Under the pieces are notes generated by a model that saw nothing but the letters and a program-made list of their open reading frames with translations, did not search any database and was not told the origin of the DNA. From Sphingomonas sp. CFBP 8760 (GTDB lineage Bacteria; Pseudomonadota; Alphaproteobacteria; Sphingomonadales; Sphingomonadaceae), in contig NZ_JACYUG010000013.1 in NCBI RefSeq assembly GCF_014841615.1, positions 43,250 to 107,249 of the forward strand: DNA of 64,000 bases, read 5' to 3'. Below, piece by piece: positions 25,806-35,350 of this stretch. Numbering within the stretch: the first letter of the stretch is position 1; every line of letters begins with the position of its first letter. Both the position numbers and the translations under genes were made by a program.

Positions 25806-26369
25806 TCAGATCTTGCCGACGAGGTCGAGCGAGGGGGCGAGCGTCTCTTCGCCCTCTTCCCACTTGGCGGGGCAGACCTCGCCCGGATGCGCGGCGATAT
25901 ACTGCGCGGCCTTGACCTTACGCAGCAGCTCCATCGCGTTGCGGCCGACGCCTTCCGAGGTGATCTCGGTGAACTGGATCACACCCTGCGGATCGACCAC
26001 GAAGGTGGCGCGGTCGGCCAGACCCTGACCCTCGCGCATCACGCCGAAATTGTTGGTGACGGTGCCGGCGGGGTCACCCAGCATGGTGAAGCGGATCTTG
26101 CCGATCGCGGGCGAGGTGTCGTGCCATGCCTTGTGGCTGAAATGCGTGTCGGTGGACACGGAGTAGATCTCGACACCCATGCGCGCGAACGTATCGTGCT
26201 GGTCGGCGAGGTCTTCCAGCTCGGTCGGGCAGACGAAGGTGAAATCGGCCGGGTAGAAGAAGAAGATCGCCCACTTGCCGAGCACGTCCGCGTCGGAGAC
26301 GGTGACGAACTTGCCCTGACGGTACGCCTGGACGCTGAACGGCTTCAGGCTGGTGCCGATGATCGACAT
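25806..26369 (-). CDS. ahpC: alkyl hydroperoxide reductase subunit C (peroxiredoxin)
   Basis: A 187-residue 2-Cys peroxiredoxin reducing organic and hydrogen peroxides in the cytosol. Peroxidatic Cys in FTFVCPTELEDL, resolving Cys in GEVCPAKW near the C-terminus, plus the FFFYPADF and TDTHFSHKAWH blocks. ATG 26369 starts at the family position and follows an AAGGAATTTCC leader. First gene of ahpC-ahpF. No oxyR gene lies nearby, and no OxyR site was recognised with confidence in the 128-bp upstream gap. Confidence 0.97.
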   Translation of the reverse strand: MSIIGTSLKPFSVQAYRQGKFVTVSDADVLGKWAIFFFYPADFTFVCPTELEDLADQHDTFARMGVEIYSVSTDTHFSHKAWHDTSPAIGKIRFTMLGDPAGTVTNNFGVMREGQGLADRATFVVDPQGVIQFTEITSEGVGRNAMELLRKVKAAQYIAAHPGEVCPAKWEEGEETLAPSLDLVGKI

Positions 26370-26497
26370 GGAAATTCCTTTGTGCATCGCAAGGTGGAAC
26401 CCGTTCATACCGTGCTGCGGTGCAGCAGGGAAACCGGTTTTGCCTGTCGTGGCGAAAGGGATTTTCGATCACCGGCCGCCGACCGCGGCCGATGGGG

Positions 26498-27847
26498 TCA
26501 GCTCATCCGCTTGCCCATTTCCTTGTTCAGGTAAAGCGCGCCGAGCGTGCAGACCGACCCCGACAACAGATAGGCGCCGACCGACAGCAGCCCGAAATTG
26601 CTCGACAGCATCAGCGCGGCGAGCGGCGCAAAGCCGGCACCGATCAGCCAGGCGAGGTCGGAGGTGAGCGCGGAGGCGGTGTAGCGGCGGGCGATCGTGA
26701 ACTGCGAGGCAATGACGCCCGACGACTGGCCGAAGGCGAGGCCAAGCAGGATGAAGCCGAGGATGGTGTAGATCGTCTCGCCCACGTCGCCGCCGTTGAG
26801 CAGCTGCGGCGCGAACCCGCTATAGGCGGCGATCGCCACCGCGGAGACGCCGAGCACGGTGCGGCGGCCGACCCGGTCGGCAAGGATGCCCGAGGCCAGG
26901 ATCGACAGCACGCCGAAACACGCGCCGATCATCTCGATGACGAGGAAACGCACCGGCGCCTGCTGCGTGAACAGCACGATCCACGACAGCGGATAGACGG
27001 TGACGAGGTGGAACATCGCGAAGCTGGCCAGCGGCGCGAACGCCCCGAGCAGGATCACGCGGCCTTCCTTGCGGACCGTCTCGCGGATCGAGGAGGGCTG
27101 GAGTTCGCGACTAGCGAACATCTCCTCGAACTCCGGCGTCGCGACGATGCGCAGCCGGGCGAACAGCGCGACGACGTTGATCGCGAAGGCGACGAAGAAC
27201 GGATAACGCCAGCCCCAGTCGAGGAAATCGCCGGTGGTCAGCGTGGCGAGAAAGAAGGCGAACAGGCTGGCGGCGACGAACAGGCCGATCGGCGCCCCCA
27301 GCTGCGGGATCATCGCGTACCAGCCGCGCTTTCCCTCCGGCGCGTTGAGCGACAGGAGCGAGGGCAGGCCGTCCCACACCCCGCCGAGCGCGATGCCCTG
27401 GCCGATGCGGAACAGGCCGAGCAGCACTGCGGCATAGGTGCCGATCGAGGCGTAGCCGGGCATGAACCCGACCGCGATGGTAGATCCGCCGAGCAGGAAC
27501 AGCGCGACCGTCAGGCGCACGCTGCGGCCGTGGCGGCGATCGAGCACGGAGAACAGCGCGGTGCCGATCGGCCGGGCGATGAACGCCAGCGCGAACAGCG
27601 CGAACGAATACATCGTGCCCGTCAGCGCATCGACATAGGGGAAGACGAGCGACGGGAAGACGAGAACCGAGGCGATCGCATAGACGAAGAAGTCGAAGAA
27701 TTCCGACGTGCGTCCGATGATGACGCCGATCGCGATCTCGCCGGGGGCGATGCCGTGGCCGGCGGTGTCGGAACCGCCGGAATTGTTCAGACGCGCGTCG
27801 CGTTCGAGTTGCGTCGAGTTCGACACGGTTGCTGCACTCACGGCCAT
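26498..27847 (-). CDS. MFS transporter, metabolite:H+ symporter (MHS) type
   Basis: A 449-residue 12-helix transporter. It has an MHS-like N-terminus (IGVIIGRTSEFFDFFVYAIASVLVFP), the loop 2-3 motif region DRRHGRSVRL, a LFRIGQGIALGGVWDG helix, and a second-half ILADRVGRRTVLG repeat of the A motif. MHS relatives carry organic acids such as citrate, alpha-ketoglutarate or shikimate; the substrate is not evident. ATG 27847 was chosen; the in-frame upstream stretch is basic and weakly supported. Divergent from cyoA, sharing the 132-bp promoter region that contains the ATTGGACA dyad. Confidence 0.9.
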   Translation of the reverse strand: MAVSAATVSNSTQLERDARLNNSGGSDTAGHGIAPGEIAIGVIIGRTSEFFDFFVYAIASVLVFPSLVFPYVDALTGTMYSFALFALAFIARPIGTALFSVLDRRHGRSVRLTVALFLLGGSTIAVGFMPGYASIGTYAAVLLGLFRIGQGIALGGVWDGLPSLLSLNAPEGKRGWYAMIPQLGAPIGLFVAASLFAFFLATLTTGDFLDWGWRYPFFVAFAINVVALFARLRIVATPEFEEMFASRELQPSSIRETVRKEGRVILLGAFAPLASFAMFHLVTVYPLSWIVLFTQQAPVRFLVIEMIGACFGVLSILASGILADRVGRRTVLGVSAVAIAAYSGFAPQLLNGGDVGETIYTILGFILLGLAFGQSSGVIASQFTIARRYTASALTSDLAWLIGAGFAPLAALMLSSNFGLLSVGAYLLSGSVCTLGALYLNKEMGKRMS

Positions 27848-27923
27848 GGCTCCGAATAAACGTGCGGGCGCCGGACGGGCGGGCTCGCAAAGGGGCTTAT
27901 GACGACAACGCATGGGCGCGGGG

Positions 27924-27942
27924 ATTGGACAAACTGTCCAAT
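27924..27942. promoter_or_regulatory. 19-bp dyad operator candidate in the cyoA / MFS divergent promoter
   Basis: ATTGGACA-AAC-TGTCCAAT is a perfect 8-bp inverted repeat with a 3-bp spacer, 38 bp before the cyoA ATG and 77 bp before the MFS ATG. Symmetry and position fit a dimeric repressor or activator. It differs from the degenerate RegA consensus I recall, so a separate regulator is more likely; which one is unknown. Confidence 0.6.
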
Positions 27943-27979
27943 GTCGCAGTGCAGCGTAAGTCCCTAGCTGCGCATCGTC

Positions 27980-29176
27980 ATGCTGGATCGTCCCCCCTCA
28001 TCTTCATCGCGCGGCCTGCGGGCCGCGCTGCCGGGCATCGCCCGTCGCTGGAGCCCGCTCGCGCTGCTGGCGCTGCTGTCGGGGTGCGGCGACCTCGTCG
28101 TGCTGAGCCCGGCGGGCGACGTCGCCATGCAGCAGCGCGACGTGCTGCTGATCTCGGTCGGGCTGATGCTGCTGATCGTGGTGCCGGTGATGATCGCGAC
28201 GGGCGTGTTCGCCTGGCGGTATCGCGCCGCCAACAAGGACGCGACCTACGATCCCGATTTCGACCATTCGACGATGCTGGAACTGGGCATCTGGTCCGCG
28301 CCGCTGCTCATCATCATCTTCCTCGGCGCGCTGACGTGGAGCAGCACCCATCTGCTCGACCCGTATCGGCCGATCGACCGGCTGAAGGCGGGGCGGCCGA
28401 TCCAGCCCGGCGTGAAGCCGCTGGAGGTGCAGGTCGTCGCGCTCGACTGGAAATGGCTGTTCATCTATCCCGAACTGGGCATCGCGACGATCAACGAACT
28501 GGCGGCGCCGGTCGACCGGCCGATCACGTTCCGAATCACCGCCGCCTCGGTGATGAATTCCTTCTACATCCCCGCGCTCGCCGGCCAGATCTATGCGATG
28601 CCGGGCATGGAGACGAAGCTGCACGCGGTGCTGAACCGGCCGGGCAATTTCGAGGGGATCGCCGCACATTATAACGGTGCCGGCTTCTCCGACATGAAGT
28701 TCCGCATGTACGGCATGGACCAGTCCGGCTTCGACCAGTGGGTCGCGCGTGCCAAGGCTGACCCGCGCCGGCTGGACGCGGGCCTGTACCAGCGGCTGGA
28801 GAAGCCGACCGAGAAGGTGCCGGTGATCCGTTTCGCCGCGGTCGAGGCCGGGCTGTTCGGCAAGATCGTCAACCGCTGCGTCGAGCCGGGCACCACCTGC
28901 ATGGCCGACATGATGCAGCACGACCGGCGCGGCGGCGGCGATCCGCACAGCATGCGCCCCGGCGCGGGCAGCCCGCCCGTCAACGACAACGCCCCGCAGG
29001 ACGGCGACAAGCCCGAAGGTGCGTTGCTGAAGGACCCGGACGAAAAGGGCACGTCCCCGCATCTGAGCAAGGATCGCCTGCCCGGTTCGCCCGGCAAGAC
29101 CGATCCCGGCGCATCACGCAACCGCGACATGACTGCGCTCGACCCCCGCTTCCTCACCCTCCCCGTTCGCGCCTGA
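27980..29176 (+). CDS. cyoA: cytochrome bo3 ubiquinol oxidase subunit II
   Basis: A 398-residue subunit II, a lipoprotein (LLSGC lipobox, Cys near residue 36) with two helices and a periplasmic cupredoxin domain ([41 protein letters not shown]). As in quinol oxidases the CuA ligands are missing. The region after about residue 300 is a long polar tail (His/Gly/Pro/Asp-rich, about 90 residues) that lengthens it beyond E. coli CyoA (315 aa). First gene of the cyo operon; a dyad lies upstream. Start ATG 27980 has no clear ribosome-binding site. Confidence 0.95.
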   Translation: MLDRPPSSSSRGLRAALPGIARRWSPLALLALLSGCGDLVVLSPAGDVAMQQRDVLLISVGLMLLIVVPVMIATGVFAWRYRAANKDATYDPDFDHSTMLELGIWSAPLLIIIFLGALTWSSTHLLDPYRPIDRLKAGRPIQPGVKPLEVQVVALDWKWLFIYPELGIATINELAAPVDRPITFRITAASVMNSFYIPALAGQIYAMPGMETKLHAVLNRPGNFEGIAAHYNGAGFSDMKFRMYGMDQSGFDQWVARAKADPRRLDAGLYQRLEKPTEKVPVIRFAAVEAGLFGKIVNRCVEPGTTCMADMMQHDRRGGGDPHSMRPGAGSPPVNDNAPQDGDKPEGALLKDPDEKGTSPHLSKDRLPGSPGKTDPGASRNRDMTALDPRFLTLPVRA

Positions 29177-29187
29177 AGGCAACCGAC

Positions 29188-31206
29188 ATGGACCCCACCA
29201 TCCTGAAGACCATCTTCGGCCGGCTGACGATAGAAAGCCTGCCGATCCACGAACCGATCGTCGTCGCCACCTTCGTGGCGGTGATGATCGGCGGCGTCGC
29301 CGTGCTGGGCGCGCTGACCTATTTCAAGCTCTGGGGCTTCCTGTGGAAGGAATGGTTCACCAGCGTCGACCACAAGAAGGTCGGCATCATGTACATGGTG
29401 CTGGGCATCGTGATGCTGTTGCGTGGCTTCGCCGACGCGATCATGATGCGCGGGCAGCAGGCGATCGCGTTCGGCGCGAACGAAGGCTATTTGAACGCGC
29501 ACCATTATGACCAGGTGTTCACCGCGCACGGCGTCATCATGATCTTCTTCGTGGCGATGCCGCTGGTGACCGGGCTGATGAACTACGTCATCCCGCTCCA
29601 GATCGGTGCGCGCGACGTGGCGTTCCCGTACCTCAACAATTTCAGCTTCTGGATGACCGCCGCGGGCGCCGTCATCATCATGATGTCGCTGTTCATCGGC
29701 GAGTTCGCGCGGACCGGCTGGCTGGCTTTCCCGCCGCTGTCCGGGCTGGACTACAGTCCCGATGTCGGGGTCGATTACTATCTGTGGGCGCTGCAGGTGG
29801 CGGGCGTCGGCACGACGTTGTCGGGCATCAACCTGGTCGTGACCATCATCAAGATGCGCGCGCCCGGCATGACGATGATGAAGCTGCCGGTGTTCAGCTG
29901 GACGAGTCTCTGCACCAACATCCTGATCGTCGCGAGCTTCCCGGTGCTGACCGCGACGCTCGTCCTCCTGTCCCTCGATCGCTACGTCGGCACCAACTTC
30001 TTCACGAACCAGGCCGGCGGCAATCCGATGATGTACTTCAACCTCATCTGGATCTGGGGCCATCCGGAGGTGTACATCCTGATCCTGCCGGCGTTCGGCA
30101 TCTTCTCCGAAGTCACCTCGACCTTCTCGGGCAAGCGGTTGTTCGGCTATACGTCGATGGTCTATGCCACGGTGGTCATCACCATCCTGTCGTACCTGGT
30201 CTGGCTGCACCACTTCTTCACGATGGGATCGGGGGCGAGCGTCAATTCGTTCTTCGGCATCACGACGATGATCATCTCGATCCCGACGGGCGCGAAGATC
30301 TTCAACTGGCTGTTCACGATGTATCGCGGGCGCATCCAGTTCGAGCTGCCGATGCTGTGGACGGTGTCGTTCATGCTGACCTTCACGGTCGGCGGGATGA
30401 CGGGCGTGCTGCTGGCGGTGCCGCCGGCCGACTTCGTGCTGCACAACTCGCTGTTCCTGGTGGCGCATTTTCACAACGTCATCATCGGCGGCGTGGTGTT
30501 CGGGGCGTTCGCGGGCATCAACTACTGGTGGCCCAAGGCGTTCGGGTACAAGCTGGACAAGAAGTGGGGCCTCGTGTCCTTCTGGTGCTGGTCGATCGGG
30601 TTCTGGGTCGCGTTCGCGCCGCTCTACGTGCTCGGCCTGATGGGGGTGACGCGGCGGCTGCGCCACTTCGACGACCCCTCGCTCCAGATCTGGTTCATCA
30701 TCGCCGCGATCGGCGCCGCGATCATCGCGGTGGGGATCGGTGCCTTCCTGATGCAGATCTTCGTGTCGGTGCGGAACCGCGAGGCGCTGCGCGACGTGAC
30801 CGGCGATCCGTGGGGCGGCCGTACGCTGGAATGGTCGACCTCGTCGCCGCCGGCGCACTACAACTTCGCGTTCACCCCGGTGATCCACGATCTGGACGCA
30901 TGGTCGGACATGAAGGCGCGCGGGTACGAGCGGCCGCTGAAGGGCTATATCCCGATCCACATGCCCAGGAATACGGGCACCGGCGTGATCCTGTCGGGGA
31001 TCAGCGTGGCCTTCGCGTTCGGCATGATCTGGTACATCTGGTGGCTGGCGGCGATCGCCTTTGCCGGGATCATCGCGGTGTCGATCTTCCACAGCTTCAA
31101 CTACGACCGCGATTACTACATTCCGGCCGACGAGGTATCGCATGAAGAAGGCGAACGCACCCGCCGGCTGGCGGCGACGCCGGCACTCGCAGGGGGTGTG
31201 AACTGA
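29188..31206 (+). CDS. cyoB: cytochrome bo3 ubiquinol oxidase subunit I
   Basis: A 672-residue haem-copper oxidase subunit I with about 14-15 helices; it carries haem b, haem o3 and CuB and pumps protons while reducing oxygen to water. CuB/Tyr region [15 protein letters not shown], the HH pair in [10 protein letters not shown], and the haem ligands in [13 protein letters not shown] are all present; the [38 protein letters not shown] block (by position about 113-150) is typical. Begins 11 bp after cyoA. The stop TGA overlaps the ATG of cyoC by 1 base. Confidence 0.98.
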   Translation: MDPTILKTIFGRLTIESLPIHEPIVVATFVAVMIGGVAVLGALTYFKLWGFLWKEWFTSVDHKKVGIMYMVLGIVMLLRGFADAIMMRGQQAIAFGANEGYLNAHHYDQVFTAHGVIMIFFVAMPLVTGLMNYVIPLQIGARDVAFPYLNNFSFWMTAAGAVIIMMSLFIGEFARTGWLAFPPLSGLDYSPDVGVDYYLWALQVAGVGTTLSGINLVVTIIKMRAPGMTMMKLPVFSWTSLCTNILIVASFPVLTATLVLLSLDRYVGTNFFTNQAGGNPMMYFNLIWIWGHPEVYILILPAFGIFSEVTSTFSGKRLFGYTSMVYATVVITILSYLVWLHHFFTMGSGASVNSFFGITTMIISIPTGAKIFNWLFTMYRGRIQFELPMLWTVSFMLTFTVGGMTGVLLAVPPADFVLHNSLFLVAHFHNVIIGGVVFGAFAGINYWWPKAFGYKLDKKWGLVSFWCWSIGFWVAFAPLYVLGLMGVTRRLRHFDDPSLQIWFIIAAIGAAIIAVGIGAFLMQIFVSVRNREALRDVTGDPWGGRTLEWSTSSPPAHYNFAFTPVIHDLDAWSDMKARGYERPLKGYIPIHMPRNTGTGVILSGISVAFAFGMIWYIWWLAAIAFAGIIAVSIFHSFNYDRDYYIPADEVSHEEGERTRRLAATPALAGGVN

Positions 31207-31895
31207 TGGCCGTCTCCACCACGATGTCCGGGCAGTCGTTACCCGATCCGTCGCGCGCCGAGGCGGCGCGCGACAAGGAGGGCGACGCGCAGCGCAACAC
31301 CTTCTTCCTGGCGGAGGAGGAATCGCACGATCACGGCGGCATGGGCGGTACCGCGCTCGGCTTCTGGATCTACCTGATGAGCGACTGCCTCATCTTCGCG
31401 GTCCTGTTTGCCACCTACGGCGTGCTGGGCACCGCCTATGCCGGCGGGCCGACCCCGCGCGAGATCTTCGAACTGCCGCTGGTCGCGCTCAACACGTCGA
31501 TGCTGCTGCTGTCGTCGATCACCTACGGGTTCGCGATGCTGGCGATGGAGCGCGGGGCGAAGGCGCAGACGCAAGCTTGGCTGGCGATCACCGGGCTGTT
31601 CGGCCTCGCCTTCCTGTCGATCGAACTCTACGAATTCGCGACCCTGATCCACGAGGGCGCGACGCCGCAGCGGTCGGCCTTCCTGTCGTCGTTCTTCACG
31701 CTGGTCGGCACGCACGGCCTGCACGTGACGTTCGGCATCGTCTGGCTGGTCACGCTGATGACGCAGGTCGCGAAGCACGGCCTGATCCCGGCGAACAAGC
31801 GCCGGCTGATGTGCCTCAGCATGTTCTGGCATTTCCTCGACGTCGTCTGGATCGGCGTCTTCACCTTCGTTTATCTGCTGGGAGTGCTGCGATGA
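31206..31895 (+). CDS. cyoC: cytochrome bo3 ubiquinol oxidase subunit III
   Basis: A 229-residue subunit III with five helices, the usual number for quinol-oxidase subunit III. After a polar N-terminus come LGFWIYLMSDCLIFAVLFATY, MLLLSSITYGFAMLAMERG, the TGLFGLAFLSIELYEFATLI helix with its conserved Glu, a THGLHVTFGIVWLVTLM helix and CLSMFWHFLDVVWIGVFTFVYL. It stabilises the core and the proton-uptake path. ATG overlaps the cyoB stop (TGATG), and its own stop overlaps cyoD (ATGA): translational coupling. Confidence 0.97.
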   Translation: MAVSTTMSGQSLPDPSRAEAARDKEGDAQRNTFFLAEEESHDHGGMGGTALGFWIYLMSDCLIFAVLFATYGVLGTAYAGGPTPREIFELPLVALNTSMLLLSSITYGFAMLAMERGAKAQTQAWLAITGLFGLAFLSIELYEFATLIHEGATPQRSAFLSSFFTLVGTHGLHVTFGIVWLVTLMTQVAKHGLIPANKRRLMCLSMFWHFLDVVWIGVFTFVYLLGVLR

Positions 31896-32290
31896 GCGCC
31901 GGCCCCGTGAATGTCGCTCATGATGAAGCGAACCACGATCATGATCTGCACAGCCATGGCGACACGCATGGCCACGGATCGCGCAAGAGCTACCTGATCG
32001 GCTTCGCGCTGTCGGTGGTGCTGACGGCGATCCCGTTCTGGCTGGTGATGGCGGGCCCGCTGTCCGCCGGGGTGACGGCGATGGCGATCATGGCGTTCGC
32101 CTTCGTCCAGATCGTCGTCCACATGATCTATTTCCTCCATATGGACACCAAGTCCGAGGGCGGATGGACGATGATGGCGCTGGTGTTCACCGCCGTGCTG
32201 GTCGTCATCACGCTGTCCGGCTCGATCTGGGTGATGTACCACCTGAACACCAACATGATGCCCGCCGAGGCGATGAGCGAGATGCGGTGA
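31892..32290 (+). CDS. cyoD: cytochrome bo3 ubiquinol oxidase subunit IV, His-rich N-terminus
   Basis: A 132-residue subunit IV with three helices (SYLIGFALSVVLTAIPFWLVM; AMAIMAFAFVQIVVHMIYFLHM; GWTMMALVFTAVLVVITLSGSIWVM, by position about 80-105). It assists CuB binding and assembly of the oxidase. The first 30 residues are extremely His/Asp-rich (HDHDLHSHGDTHGHG), more than in the textbook CyoD, and could chelate metal. ATG 31892 overlaps the cyoC stop as ATGA; the longer in-frame frame upstream is an antisense-free shadow of cyoC. Confidence 0.96.
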   Translation: MSAGPVNVAHDEANHDHDLHSHGDTHGHGSRKSYLIGFALSVVLTAIPFWLVMAGPLSAGVTAMAIMAFAFVQIVVHMIYFLHMDTKSEGGWTMMALVFTAVLVVITLSGSIWVMYHLNTNMMPAEAMSEMR

Positions 32291-32979
32291 CGACCCGTCG
32301 GCGCCCGCTCCGCCTGGCCATCGCGCTGGGGCTGGGCGGGCTGCTGACCGCGGCGCTGCTGGCGCTGGGCGTCTGGCAGGTGCAGCGCCGGGCGTGGAAG
32401 CTGGACCTGATCGCGCGGGTCGAGGCGCGCATCCACGCCGCCCCGGTCGCGCCGCCGGCGTTCGGCCGCGACCCCGCCGCACTGGAATATACCCGTGTCC
32501 GCCTGACCGGGCGGTTCCTGCCCGGACCGCCGACGCTGGTGCAGGCGGTGACCGATTATGGCGGCGGCTTCTGGGCGATGCAGCCGTTGCGCACCGCCGC
32601 CGGCGTCATCCTCGTCAACCGTGGCTTCGTGCCCGCCGGACGGGCGGCGCCCGCACCCGCCGGCGCGGTATCGCTGGTCGGGCTGATCCGGCTGAGCGAG
32701 CCGGGCGGCGGCTTCCTGCGCGCCAACGATCCCGCCGCCGGGCGCTGGTATTCGCGCGATGTCGCCGCCATCGCCGCCGCGCGCGGGATCGCCCCGGTCG
32801 CGCCGTGGTTCGTCGATGCGGCGGCGTCGGCCGGTGGGGATTATCCGAAGGGCGGGTTGACGGTGGTGCGGTTCCGCAACAACCATCTGGTCTACGCGCT
32901 GACGTGGTTCACGCTGGCGGCGATGGTGACGGGAGCGATGGCGGTGCTGATACGCGGCGAACGGCGCAAGGGCGGATGA
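32287..32979 (+). CDS. SURF1 family oxidase assembly protein
   Basis: A 230-residue assembly factor for haem-copper oxidases with the family's two-helix topology: an N-terminal helix (RLAIALGLGGLLTAALLALGVWQ), a periplasmic domain (YTRVRLTGRF, VILVNRGFVP, RNNHLVYALTWFTLA) and a C-terminal helix. SURF1 helps haem delivery to subunit I. Starts at GTG 32287, overlapping the cyoD stop as GTGA, so it is coupled to the operon. Its stop overlaps the regB ATG. Confidence 0.93.
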   Translation: MTTRRRPLRLAIALGLGGLLTAALLALGVWQVQRRAWKLDLIARVEARIHAAPVAPPAFGRDPAALEYTRVRLTGRFLPGPPTLVQAVTDYGGGFWAMQPLRTAAGVILVNRGFVPAGRAAPAPAGAVSLVGLIRLSEPGGGFLRANDPAAGRWYSRDVAAIAAARGIAPVAPWFVDAAASAGGDYPKGGLTVVRFRNNHLVYALTWFTLAAMVTGAMAVLIRGERRKGG

Positions 32980-34277
32980 TCGACGCCCCCTGGCTGTCGC
33001 TCGCCCGCCGCGTGACGGGCGGTCCCGACCGGACGGGCGCGCGCAACATGCGCCAGCTGGTCGAACTGCGCTGGCTGGCGGTGGCGGGGCAATTGGTGAC
33101 GATCCTGATCGTCGGCGGGCCGATGCGGGTACCGCTGCCGCTGGTGCCGATGCTGTCGATCGTCGGGGCGCAGGCGCTGGTCAATCTGGCGAGCGTACCC
33201 CGGATGCGGCAGCGGACGATCGGCAACCTCGAACTGTTCGTCGCGCTGTTGTTCGATATCGTCGCGCTGACCGCGCAACTGGGCCTGAGCGGCGGGGCGA
33301 CCAACCCGTTCGTGTCGCTGTTCCTGTTGCAGGTGGTGCTGGCGGCGATCCTGCTGGAAGCGTGGGCGGCATGGGCAGTGGTGGCGATCACCGGGCTGTG
33401 CTTCGCGCTGCTGTCGGTCGTCCATCGCCCGTTGCGGCTGCCGCCGACGCTGGACGCCGCCAGCCTGTACATCATGGGGGCGTGGCTGTGCTTCGGCCTG
33501 ATCGCCACGCTGCTGATGATGTTCGTGACGCGGATCACCCGCAACCTGCGCGCGCGCGACGCGCGGCTGGCGGACCTGCGCCAGCAGGCGGCGGAGGAGG
33601 ACCATATCGTCCGCATGGGGATGCTGGCGAGCGGCGCGGCGCACGAACTGGGCACGCCGCTCGCCTCGCTGTCGGTCGCCTTGTCGGACTGGCGGCGGAT
33701 GCCGGTGTTCCAGCGCCACCGCGACCTGCAGGCCGAGATCGCGGAGATGCAGGGCGAGGTGGCGCGGTGCAAGGCGATCGTCACCGGCATCCTGCAATCG
33801 GCGGGCGAACCGCGCGGCGAGGCGCCCGAGGTGAGTTCGGCGCACGTCTTCCTCGACCGGGTGGTGGCGGAATGGCGCGCGACCCATGCCGGCGTCCCGC
33901 TCGATTACCGGCGCGAGGCGGTGGCGGATGTCGCGATCGTCGCCGATCCGGCGCTGCGGCAGGCGATCGCCAACGTGCTCGACAATGCCGGCGAGGCGAG
34001 CCCGGACGGCATCGAGCTGGAAGCGAGCCGCGGCGACGGGCAACTGGTGGTGGCGGTGCGCGACCGGGGGCCGGGCTTCGCACCCGCGCTTCTCGCCGAC
34101 TTCGGCAAACCCTATATCTCGACCAAGGGATCGGGGCACGGGGTCGGCCTGTTCCTGGCGGTGAACGTGGTGCGCAAGCTGGGCGGCCGGGCGGAGGCCG
34201 CGAACCGCGCGGATGGCGGCGCGGTGGTGACGCTGACGCTGCCGCTGTCGACGATCGGCATGACGGGAGACGCATGA
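32976..34277 (+). CDS. regB: RegB/PrrB-type redox-sensing histidine kinase
   Basis: A 433-residue membrane kinase with six helices in the first 190 residues. Two signatures of this family are exact: the quinone-binding heptapeptide GGATNPF at 106-112 and the redox-active cysteine C265 in VARCKAIV, after the phosphoacceptor H223 in AHELGTPLA. The ATP-binding domain follows (NVLDNAGEASPDG, DRGPGFA, GSGHGVGLFLAVNV). RegB reports the redox state of the quinone pool and of a thiol switch to RegA. ATGA overlap with SURF1 and with regA at its end, so the oxidase and its sensor are made together. Confidence 0.96.
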   Translation: MIDAPWLSLARRVTGGPDRTGARNMRQLVELRWLAVAGQLVTILIVGGPMRVPLPLVPMLSIVGAQALVNLASVPRMRQRTIGNLELFVALLFDIVALTAQLGLSGGATNPFVSLFLLQVVLAAILLEAWAAWAVVAITGLCFALLSVVHRPLRLPPTLDAASLYIMGAWLCFGLIATLLMMFVTRITRNLRARDARLADLRQQAAEEDHIVRMGMLASGAAHELGTPLASLSVALSDWRRMPVFQRHRDLQAEIAEMQGEVARCKAIVTGILQSAGEPRGEAPEVSSAHVFLDRVVAEWRATHAGVPLDYRREAVADVAIVADPALRQAIANVLDNAGEASPDGIELEASRGDGQLVVAVRDRGPGFAPALLADFGKPYISTKGSGHGVGLFLAVNVVRKLGGRAEAANRADGGAVVTLTLPLSTIGMTGDA

Positions 34278-34819
34278 TGACGCAGATGCAGGCGCCGACG
34301 CTGGTGATCGTGGAGGACGATCAGGTCTTCGCGCGCACGCTGCGGCGATCGTTCGAGCGGCGCGGCTATACCGTGTCGGTGGCGAACGGGCCGGACGAAC
34401 TGGCGGTGCTGCTGGCGGCGGGCAGTTTCGGCCATGCGGTGGTCGACCTGAAACTGGGCACCGCCTCCGGCCTGGAATGCGTGCAGACGCTGCATGCGCA
34501 TGATCCGGCGATGCTGATCGTGGTGCTGACCGGCTTCGCCAGCATCTCCACCGCGGTGGAGGCGATCAAGCTGGGCGCGTGCCATTACCTAGCCAAGCCG
34601 GCCAACACCGACGATATCGAGGCCGCGTTCGGCAAGGCGGGCGGCGGCGACACCTCCGCCCCGATCAGCGCCCGCCCCAGCTCGATCAAGACGGTGGAAT
34701 GGGAGCATATCAACGAGGCGCTGGCGGCGACGGGGTTCAACATCTCCGAAACCGCAAGGCGGCTGGGGATGCACCGGCGGACCCTGGCGCGGAAGCTGGA
34801 GAAGCGGCAGGTGAATTGA
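34274..34819 (+). CDS. regA: RegA/PrrA-type response regulator
   Basis: A 181-residue two-domain regulator. Receiver: acidic pocket VEDD at 13-16, phospho-acceptor D58 in VVDLKLG, conserved Thr/Lys in VLTGFAS and YLAKPAN. A short proline linker leads to a Fis-type helix-turn-helix (INEALAATGFNISETARRLGMHRRTLARKL), as in the RegA/ActR/PrrA family that controls respiration, carbon and nitrogen genes by redox. Two ATGs in a row (34274, 34277) overlap the regB stop. Last gene of the cyo-reg operon. Autoregulation of cyo by RegA is plausible but unproven. Confidence 0.96.
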   Translation: MMTQMQAPTLVIVEDDQVFARTLRRSFERRGYTVSVANGPDELAVLLAAGSFGHAVVDLKLGTASGLECVQTLHAHDPAMLIVVLTGFASISTAVEAIKLGACHYLAKPANTDDIEAAFGKAGGGDTSAPISARPSSIKTVEWEHINEALAATGFNISETARRLGMHRRTLARKLEKRQVN

Positions 34820-34960
34820 GGGATGGGGGCTGATGGCGGGACCGGTGGGTAAGGGGAGGGGTGGCTTTCGACGGCGCCGGCGCCGATAGCCGGTCAGTCC
34901 GCCGCTGCCGGTCGTGTAATGGTGGCAGGTCTCCAGCCGGCGGGCGGTATCATATGGTCG

Positions 34961-35350
34961 TTACGCGAACTGCGGTAATCCGTCGTGTATCTCGTACCAT
35001 TCGGCCTTCGAGGCGACGAAATAATGCGCGGTCGGCGGCACCGGCAGCGGCGTATCGAGCGTCCCCAGCCGCAGGCGTACGACATCCGGCATGGTGTCGC
35101 GGCGACTGATGATCGACGAACCGCAGTTGGAACAGAAGAATCGCTGGACGCCGGGCAAGGAGTCGAACGCCTTCAACGCGGTTTCACCCTCGATCATCAC
35201 GAAGTCACCGGCCGCAACGCCAGCATTGGTCGCAAAGGCGGTTCCACTGGCTTTACGGCATCGTGAGCAATGGCAATAGATTGCCGGACCAAGTTGGCCG
35301 CGAACCTCGTACTTCACGGTGCCACAGAGGCAACTACCCTTATACATCAT
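34961..35350 (-). CDS. GFA-family zinc-binding protein (glutathione-dependent formaldehyde-activating like)
   Basis: A 129-residue Mss4-like fold protein. Zinc ligands are complete: GSCLCGTVKY, CHCSRCRKASG and FCSNCGSSI. The family includes glutathione-dependent formaldehyde-activating enzyme (Gfa), though most members are uncharacterised. ATG 35350 (a second ATG is 3 bases inside). It lies in the more A+T-rich detox patch with an NTF2-like protein and a GST, which fits thiol-linked stress metabolism. Confidence 0.9.
   Translation of the reverse strand: MMYKGSCLCGTVKYEVRGQLGPAIYCHCSRCRKASGTAFATNAGVAAGDFVMIEGETALKAFDSLPGVQRFFCSNCGSSIISRRDTMPDVVRLRLGTLDTPLPVPPTAHYFVASKAEWYEIHDGLPQFA

Noticed and set aside
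28669..31143. 824-codon open frame antisense to cyoB
   Set aside because: Shadow frame rich in Arg, Asp and His; cyoB on the other strand has every oxidase ligand.
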